64,000 nucleotides of DNA from Microbacterium forte (GTDB lineage: Bacteria; Actinomycetota; Actinomycetes; Actinomycetales; Microbacteriaceae). The stretch spans positions 1,860,001 through 1,924,000 of the forward strand of contig NZ_CP116871.1 in NCBI RefSeq assembly GCF_031885415.1, in the 5' to 3' direction. Numbering within the stretch: position 1 is the stretch's first letter; each line of letters begins with the position of its first letter. The notes beneath the pieces were generated by a model. The model made no database searches, was not told the DNA's origin, and saw only the letters and a list, made by a program, of their open reading frames with translations. Shown here piece after piece: positions 63,661 to 64,000 of the stretch. Position numbers and translations under genes: made by a program.

Positions 63661-64000
<340 letters not shown>

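Overview
The window is a high-GC, gene-dense actinobacterial chromosome segment. Frequent GTG starts, 1-4 nt stop/start overlaps, an actinobacterial type VII (ESX-like) secretion locus, a 13E12/DUF222 HNH protein and a MoxR-DUF58-transglutaminase operon all point to the Microbacteriaceae. A Microbacterium-like organism is my best guess, but this is inference; there is no rRNA or tRNA in the window to confirm it.

Region 1 (1-19322) is an extracellular polysaccharide and surface-protein locus. It encodes a Wzx-type flippase, a Wzz-type copolymerase, a Wzy/O-antigen-ligase-like polymerase, a GT2-GtrA glycosyltransferase, a TagD-like cytidylyltransferase and a CDP-alcohol phosphatidyltransferase. 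The last probably starts at a CTG overlapping the stop of its neighbour. Three very large or modular secreted proteins surround these enzymes. They share PKD, LamG and a ~180-residue beta-sandwich module, and one carries a parallel beta-helix.

Region 2 (19333-26802) is housekeeping: an iron-box-controlled SIP-domain protein, a mycoredoxin-like protein, a GPH/MFS transporter, an unusual long aldehyde dehydrogenase, a prolyl iminopeptidase, a YpfJ-type zinc peptidase, malate dehydrogenase and a stand-alone serine-resolvase-like domain. Many of these genes have a TANNNT hexamer exactly 6 nt before ATG, which suggests leaderless mRNAs.

Region 3 (26812-44239) is a divergent type VII secretion locus. 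The leftward arm has two WXG100 proteins, a small helical protein, a mycosin, a WxG protein with a glycine-rich tail, an EccD-like membrane protein, an RDD-FHA protein and EccC. The rightward arm has EccD, EccB, a second mycosin, a tandem YbaB-like protein, a small WxG protein, a larger WxG protein with a membrane hairpin and a small membrane protein. Both the mycosin and the ubiquitin-fold EccD-type protein are present twice.

Region 4 (44266-59923) is a leftward Ser/Thr-phosphorylation surface system: a PknB-like kinase, a 1,996-aa membrane-anchored Ig/fibronectin protein, a MoxR ATPase, a DUF58 protein, a transglutaminase-fold membrane protein lacking catalytic Cys and His, an FHA protein, a PP2C phosphatase and an acidic tail-anchored protein with four repeated [DE]x(0-1)TV motifs. 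This is the most interesting unit in the window.

Region 5 (59948-64000) has a 3-methyladenine DNA glycosylase, a GntR/FadR-like regulator, a repeat-rich intergenic stretch, a DUF222 HNH protein with an internal 27-bp repeat tract, and a 340-bp purine-only-like tract built from 12/13-bp units arranged in 38-bp higher-order repeats. No tRNA, rRNA, CRISPR or insertion sequence was recognised.
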